Assembly (NCBI GenBank): GCA_002812745.2
Contig: NCSJ02000625.1
Span: 1-12,965 of the forward strand
Direction: 5' to 3'
Length of the DNA stretch: 12,965 nt
Source of the DNA: Scytalidium lignicola
Taxonomy: Eukaryota; Ascomycota; Leotiomycetes
Shown here: positions 8,378 to 12,965 of the stretch, piece after piece
Numbering within the stretch: position 1 is the stretch's first letter
Layout: every line of letters begins with the position of its first letter
The notes under the pieces: model-generated
Told to the model about the DNA's origin: nothing
The model's database searches: none
What the model saw: only the letters and a program-made list of their open reading frames with translations
Position numbers and translations under genes: made by a program

Positions 8378-9416
8378 ATAAGTCAAGATTTGAAAACAAA
8401 CATACTAGTAAATAATAACAACGAATAACAACCTAAAGAAGGTTCTGAAGAAAGCTTTGAAGAAGAATCTGAAGAGGAATCTGAAGAAGTATCTGAGGAA
8501 AGTTTAAAAGATAATTCAGAAGAAGACTTAAGTAAGAACTAGACTATTAAGGAAATTAACATTTAAAAAGGAGTATTAAAAGGAATTGTTATATTATCAA
8601 AGTAACTTACTAAGTTAACAAAAGAATTAATTATTAAGGAGTTGTCAAGAGTTATAAGAAAGAAACTAATACCTCTATTATTTAAACTTAACCTTAATCT
8701 AAACTTTAAACCAAAGAGTAACATTGAATAAACTTTAATAACAACACTTAAAGAAGTCAAAATCATTAGACTAAACCTATTCTATAAAGACAAAAAGAAA
8801 CTAAAGGTATATCTCATACAAACAAGGACTTATCTAGTATTGAATAATCACTTATTGCTTAGAAATACATATAAGGTTTTGTAAGCATCAACATACTTGA
8901 GAGAAGTAGCTAAAACTTAGTTTTAACCCTTTAAGAATAAATAGTTCACAATAAATAAAAGAACAATGAACCAAGGAGTAATCAACATCCTTACAAGTTA
9001 GGAAAACTATATAAGAGAACTCAAATACTTATATAAAGATGTTAACAAAAAAANGGAATATTAAAAGATGATTAGCTCACCTTAGACAAACCAAGAGCTT
9101 TAGTGAATATGTAATACTTTATTACTAGTATACAATGTTAGTTAACTAAGGAGAAGAAGTATATATACATCAGTATAAGACTAAGCTTAAGGATTCCATC
9201 AAAGAAGAATTATACTAATAACTTACAATCACCACCTTTGATATTCTTGTTAACTTATCTATTAAGATCAGAAATAAACAATATAAAATGATCTTGAATA
9301 AGAAAGGTAAATCTTACTTTAATAAAAGAAAGATTAACAGTAAAAAGGATCAAGAAGACCTTATAAAGTTAGATGCTATAAAGAAAGAGAAGACTTTTAA
9401 AGAGAAAGGAAAGAAG
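8378..9416 (+). pseudogene. gypsy-B: Gag, 5' part, split by the Fot1-like element
   Basis: The frame probably began with an ATG at 8378 that now reads ATA, followed by SQDLKTN. An acidic, Ser/Glu-rich N-terminus (about 8438-8530) precedes the capsid region. That region includes FYKDKKKLKVYLIQTRTYLVLNNHLLL at about 8780-8862, ASTYLREVAKT near 8887-8920, and NILTS-stop-ENYIRELKYLYKDVN near 8985-9045. After the N at 9054 come LRQTKSFSEYV (9082-9115), HQYKTKLKDSIKEELY (9170-9215) and TTFDILVNLSIKIRNKQYKMILNKKGK, with a Lys-rich tail up to 9416. This order matches fungal Ty3/gypsy Gag closely. Deleting the N at 9054 joins the two frames exactly. Stops stand at Gln and Trp positions. The reading frame resumes at 11307 when the transposon and one TA are removed (KGKK/YFKGKS). 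Confidence 0.88.
8438..8530 (+). repeat. Short acidic tandem repeat in gypsy-B Gag
   Basis: Imperfect 12-15-bp units of the TCTGAAGAAGAA type encode EGSEESFEEESEEESEEVSE. Similar Ser/Glu tracts occur at Gag N-termini; length variation between copies would be expected. Unlike the surroundings it keeps most of its G residues, which sit mainly in GpA context that RIP does not target. Confidence 0.6.
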
Positions 9417-9418
9417 TA
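9417..9418. repeat. TA target-site duplication, left
   Basis: TA precedes the left inverted repeat and is repeated at 11305-11306. TA duplication is diagnostic of the Tc1/mariner/pogo superfamily. Removing one TA and the element restores the Gag frame. Confidence 0.92.
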
Positions 9419-9462
9419 ACGTAAATCCCCATCCAACCGAACACCCCATCCAACCGAACACT
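9419..9462 (+). repeat. Left terminal inverted repeat of the Fot1-like element
   Basis: All 44 bases match the reverse complement of 11261-11304. The 17-mer CCCCATCCAACCGAACA occurs twice in tandem (9427-9443 and 9444-9460). Similarity continues imperfectly inwards (CCCCCTCAA, 9463-9471) with small gaps relative to the right end. Confidence 0.96.
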
Positions 9463-9532
9463 CCCCCTCAAATTATTGAATTTATCAACATCTACAATTC
9501 AAATCAATTATTTTTTACCAAAACACGTTACA

Positions 9533-11197
9533 ATGCCAAAAAAGCCACATGCCCAACAAGAAGGAAGAATCATTCTTGCTATAAACGCGCTCAAAAACAA
9601 ACAAATCAAGTCAATTCGAGCTGCAGCGCGTAATTTTGACGTTCCACTTGCTACTTTGCATAATCGAATGAATGGACACCCTGAAGCCTTTTCAACCTAC
9701 ACCAAAGCATTCAGGATGACTCAAATTGAAGAAAAATCGTTAGTACGATGGATTATCTCTATGGGAACTCGAGGAATGCCTCCTAGACCTTCAGGAGTAC
9801 AATCTATGGCCAATACTTTGATTTCTGAACGTGGTGAACCTACTCCTCCTTCACCTGTAGGCAAAAACTGGGTCCAGCGATTTTTAAGCCGTCATGCTGA
9901 GTTAACTACCAAATATATTCGAAAATATAACTATCAACGAGCCAAATGCAAAGATCCAAAGCTTATTCAACAGTGGTTTACCCAATTCCTTGAAATCAAG
10001 GCTCAATATGGAATCCTGGACGAGGACATTTATAATTTCGATGAAATAGGCTTTGCAATGGGTACAATTGTTATTATTAAAGTAGTTACAGCCTCTGATT
10101 GCTTTGGTAAACCTCCACTTTTACAACCTGGTAATCGTGAATGGGTTACTGTTGTTGAATCAATCAATGCTTGCGGATGGGCCTTATTACCTTTGATCAT
10201 CTTTAAGGGGAAACACCATCAATTGGCTTTAAGCAGTTTATTACCTGATGGTTGGAGAGATGAACAGAGTGATAATGGATGGACAAATAATCGAATTGGC
10301 CTTGAATGGCTTGAGAAAACCTTTGAACCTACTACCAGAGATAAAACTAAAGGCCAATATCGCATGCTAGTCCTTGATGGTCATGGTAGCTATGTAGCAC
10401 CTGAATTCGACTTATTTTGCTCTTAACACAAGATTGTTCCAATTTGTATACCTCCTCATTCATCTCATATCCTTCAACCACTTGATGTGACCTGTTTTTC
10501 AGTTCTCAAGCGCATGTATGGCACTCAAATCGAAGCTAAAGTACGGGGTAAAATCCAGCATATTGATAAAGAGGATTTCCTGGAGATATACCCAATTGTG
10601 CGTCAGCAAACTTTCAAACCAACAATTATTCAGAATGGATTTGCAGTTACTGGATTGGTTCCATATGATCCAGAGCATGTACTAGCCAAATTGCAAGTTC
10701 AAGTTGATAAAACACCTACACCTCCAGGAAGTACTCATAGCAGCAATTCTAGAGTACGATGGATTCCAGAAACACCTCATAATCCTATTCAATTGCAATT
10801 GCAATCTCAGACCATTTATCGACTACTTAAAGAGCAAAATAGCCCTCCTACTCCTACTAAAACAGCTTTAAACCAGCTAGTCAAAGGTTGTGAATTGGCC
10901 ATGCATAATACAGTGTTTTTAGCAAAGGAGATCGAAGAATTGAAAGCTATAAATGCTTTAATGCAACGAAAACTACGTAGATCTAGAAAACAATTGATTT
11001 ATACAGGCTCCTTGACAAGGCAAGAGGCTCAGGAATTAGCTCAATCAAATGCTACAGCACAGAATGTGGTACAAGTCACCAATTCTTCAATATCCGCTGA
11101 TCCTTTGCAAGCACCACCACGACGGCCACCAACGTGCTCAGGATGTAATATTTCAGGTCATAAAATTACTCATTGTCCTCAATTAGCTAGTCACTGA
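9533..11197 (+). pseudogene. Fot1/pogo-type transposase, one premature stop
   Basis: From ATG 9533 the frame runs 554 codons to TGA 11195-11197, normal for Fot1-like transposases, with one internal stop: TAA 10424-10426, codon 298. An upstream TTG (9476) is in frame, but fungi initiate at ATG, so 9533 is preferred. Visible domains are an N-terminal helix-turn-helix of the psq type (about 11-48), a CENP-B-type DNA-binding helix-turn-helix (about 62-125), and the DDE_1 nuclease with Asp170 (YNFDEIGFAMG), Asp282 (VLDGHGSYV) and Asp318 (HSSHILQPLDV), i.e. DD35D. A CX2CX4HX4C zinc knuckle lies near the C-terminus (Cys535, Cys538, His543, Cys548). All catalytic and zinc residues are intact. The protein would bind the terminal repeats and cut and paste the element. 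The stop fits CAA->TAA in CpA context. The truncated product would lack Asp318. The coding sequence shows no other damage. Confidence 0.95.
10424..10426 (+). other. In-frame stop that breaks the transposase
   Basis: TAA lies between FDLFCS and HKIVPICIPPHSSH, both clearly transposase sequence in the same frame. A single C->T transition from CAA would explain it. It falls between the second and third catalytic Asp. Confidence 0.93.
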
Positions 11198-11260
11198 ATT
11201 TATTTGATTATTTGTTGTTGTTAGTTAAATATTCGATGTCGAAGGTTGAGGTGGGGGAAA

Positions 11261-11304
11261 AGTGTTCGGTTGGATGGGGTGTTCGGTTGGATGGGGATTT
11301 ACGT
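11261..11304 (-). repeat. Right terminal inverted repeat of the Fot1-like element
   Basis: Perfect reverse complement of 9419-9462, with the doubled 17-mer as TGTTCGGTTGGATGGGG at 11263-11279 and 11280-11296. Followed by the TA duplication at 11305-11306. Confidence 0.96.
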
Positions 11305-11306
11305 TA
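11305..11306. repeat. TA target-site duplication, right
   Basis: Partner of 9417-9418. Gag resumes with CTTCAAAGGAAAAAG directly after it. Confidence 0.92.
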
Positions 11307-12965
11307 CTTCAAAGGAAAAAGTAAGAAANGGAATTCTTTTANAATCTTCNCTNGAANAACTTAATAAAAGAAGAAAAAANTAAGTTATATTTTAAGTACA
11401 AACTTCTTAAACATATAGTAAATACTTATAAAAAGGACAATAAGTTAAGTATAATAGTTAAAGTTAAAGTTATAAGAATTCTAAGAATTATAAATGTCTT
11501 GTTAGAATCTTCAAAAGAGGAAGACTTTGAGGATAATGAAGAAAACTCATTAAAAGAAGAAGGTTGTTAAGACTTGATGATTATATTATATTATGTCATT
11601 AAAATTAATGTAAACAAGATAACAATAACAAGAATCCTTAAGATGGATTTTATACTTATAACAAGAACTCAATACAAAAAGAACTCTTAAGATAATAACC
11701 AAATCAAAGACTAAAGTAAATAAAAATTAATTTTAAGAGTTAATAGAATTTAGATGATTATACTGTTAAACTTTAAAGTTATACTAACTAAGTAATATCC
11801 TGTTTTTGAAGAATTATTAATCTTGAAATATTATCTTACAATTAACATAAGAGGACTAAGAGGATAAGAAATCCTAAACAAAAGCTAGCTTTATTAAACT
11901 GTATAATAAGAAGAAGTAACTGTTGAAGTATATAAACTTGATATTGAAGATCTTACTCTAGTATATAAGACTAACCTTTAAAGTATTGTTATAAAGAAAG
12001 GATTATACAAATTCCTTTTACTAATAGAAAGGACTTAGATTTAGGATGATTTTAACTAAATGCTTAAAAAGGCTTAAATAGTAATTAAAAAANGGATTAA
12101 GCTATATTGTATAAAGAAGATATAATATACAACATAAAAGACTTCTAATAATAACTTTCTAATAAGACTAAGCAAAGGCAAAAACATAATACAAAGAAAT
12201 TTAAGGTTTAAGAAAATCAGTAAAATGATTACTTGAAGTTAAACAATACTATGCTTAACAAGAATAAAAGGAATAAGTTGAGATTGTTATTAAACTAGTC
12301 AACTAAGATGTAAAAGCTCTACTTACAGTTAATGAATTAGAAGAAGATTCACTACCTTTAAAAGCACTTATTATGTTATTAAGAGAAAATAAGTTGATAC
12401 AGAAGATTGATCAACAATTTAACCAAGAAGTAATAATATACTCTTTGAATTTTACAAGAAGAATTCCTGAGAAAAGTAATGTCTTTATCATTAAGATAAA
12501 AGAACATCTTAGAAATAAGATAGTAAAATAAGTACAAAATGCATAAGCATTCATGAACGATGAAAGCTTAGATAGACTAAGACTGAGGAATCTTATAAAG
12601 AAATAAACAATACTCTTCAAGGAATTAGAAGAAAACATTAAGAACTTGGAAATCAATGACAATATATCAATTAATAATGTTAAAAATATTAATCTTTATT
12701 TTATAAACAATAAAAGTTCATTATACATCAACATAACATTATACAGAAAGCTAATAAAAGCCTTAATTAATTCAAAAGCTAAGAGAAACTTCATCAATAA
12801 ACAAATTATAAAGTAACTTAGACTTAGTATAAGAGTCAAGGACAACAACTATCTAATATTATTAATAAACAATACTAAGGTTCAAAAGCATATTAAACAT
12901 TTAAACTTAGAACTTAAATATAAGATATAACAAAAGTTATTAAGAGAAGATATCTTTGATATTAT
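11307..12965 (+). pseudogene. gypsy-B: Gag 3' part, zinc knuckle and start of protease (runs off the window)
   Basis: This continues the Gag frame broken by the Fot1-like element (YFKGKSKK...). The zinc knuckle at 11388-11429 reads YFKYKLLKHIVNTY: the CX2CX4HX4C spacing is exact, all three Cys are now Tyr and the His is kept. A long linker follows (about 11430-12740), best read in its last part as QE.KE.VEIVIKLVN and then LLTVNELEEDSLPLKAL near 12320-12380. The retropepsin starts at about 12745: LIKALINSKAKRNFINKQII, the family's LIDSGAKGNFI motif with the catalytic Asp changed to Asn (codon 12769-12771) and Gly to Lys. After it comes LRLSIRVKDNNYL. Removing the N at 12093 puts the zinc knuckle and protease in one frame, which suggests a fused gag-pol. 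RT, RNase H, integrase and the 3' LTR should lie beyond the right edge. Confidence 0.84.

Larger units (their letters stand above)
9419..11304 (+). mobile_element. Fot1/pogo-type DNA transposon (1886 bp)
   Basis: The element has perfect 44-bp terminal inverted repeats beginning ACGTAAATCCCC, TA target duplications and a single transposase gene occupying most of its length. Size and arrangement are typical of Fot1-like elements (Tc1/mariner superfamily, pogo group) of filamentous fungi. Its base composition is balanced and quite unlike the AT-rich retroelements around it; apart from one stop it shows little RIP-like damage. It is inserted in the gypsy-B gag, which dates it after that element. 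The target was a 10-bp palindrome, GAAGTACTTC, centred on the TA. It is probably non-autonomous in its present state but could perhaps still be moved by an intact relative. Confidence 0.96.

Noticed and set aside
8563..8766. 67-codon minus-strand frame
   Set aside because: Antisense to gypsy-B Gag, which is supported by a long family-like alignment on the plus strand.
1311..9416. Mitochondrial or other organellar origin, suggested by extreme AT content
   Set aside because: The AT-rich sequence still aligns by frame to nuclear LTR retrotransposons with RIP-type changes; no mitochondrial genes or tRNAs were seen.
9476..9532. Upstream TTG start that would lengthen the transposase by 19 residues
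   Set aside because: Non-ATG starts of this kind are bacterial; the ATG at 9533 opens on a standard Fot1-like N-terminus.
12411..12662. 83-codon minus-strand frame
   Set aside because: Antisense to the gypsy-B Gag-protease linker, whose plus-strand frame is continuous and leads into the protease motif.
1..12965. CRISPR array, bacterial defence system, host tRNA or rRNA genes, or a novel gene cluster
   Set aside because: No regularly spaced repeats, no cloverleaf with a CCA-adjacent acceptor stem, and no rRNA-like segments; all long recognisable coding signals belong to transposable elements.

Overview
This window looks like a repeat-rich, AT-rich 'desert' of a filamentous ascomycete (Pezizomycotina). 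No host gene was recognised. Almost every base can be assigned to transposable elements, most of them eroded in the pattern of repeat-induced point mutation (RIP): reading frames stay readable over hundreds of codons, while Gln and Trp codons have become stops, zinc-knuckle Cys/His codons have become Tyr, and catalytic Asp/Glu have become Asn/Lys. These are the changes expected from CpA->TpA acting on both strands. The family calls come from reading the frames by eye; no database search was possible.

Layout, left to right. (1) 1-1032 (+): end of a Ty1/copia polyprotein (end of RT, then RNase H; 'copia-1'), followed by a probable 3' LTR at about 1077-1310. (2) About 1311-2155 (+): a Ty3/gypsy integrase ('gypsy-C') whose 5' part was cut off by copia-1. 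(3) About 2155-5648 (-): a second gypsy element ('gypsy-A') with 5' LTR 5195-5648, then gag, zinc knuckle, protease and the start of RT, breaking off head-on against the gypsy-C integrase. It is interrupted by a solo LTR at 3080-3432 that has a clean 5-bp target duplication. (4) 5649-8000 (-): a second copia element ('copia-2') with part of its 5' LTR, a tRNA primer site, gag, pre-integrase and integrase; gypsy-A sits inside it. (5) 8001 to the right edge (+): a third gypsy element ('gypsy-B') with a 5' LTR of the same family as the solo LTR, then gag, zinc knuckle and the start of the protease. (6) 9419-11304 (+): a Fot1/pogo-type DNA transposon inserted in the gag of gypsy-B, with 44-bp inverted repeats, a TA duplication and a transposase gene broken by one in-frame stop.

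Relative ages follow from the nesting and the damage. Copia-2 hosts gypsy-A and gypsy-B; gypsy-A hosts the solo LTR; gypsy-C hosts copia-1; gypsy-B hosts the Fot1-like element. Damage is extreme in copia-2, gypsy-A and gypsy-C, intermediate in copia-1 and the gypsy-B/solo LTRs, and nearly absent in the Fot1-like element, which is probably the newest arrival. No new biological system is evident. The most useful observations are the almost intact Fot1-like transposon with doubled 17-bp motifs in its ends, the solo LTR, a leader shared by two gypsy elements, and evidence that most tested N characters are surplus bases at homopolymers.
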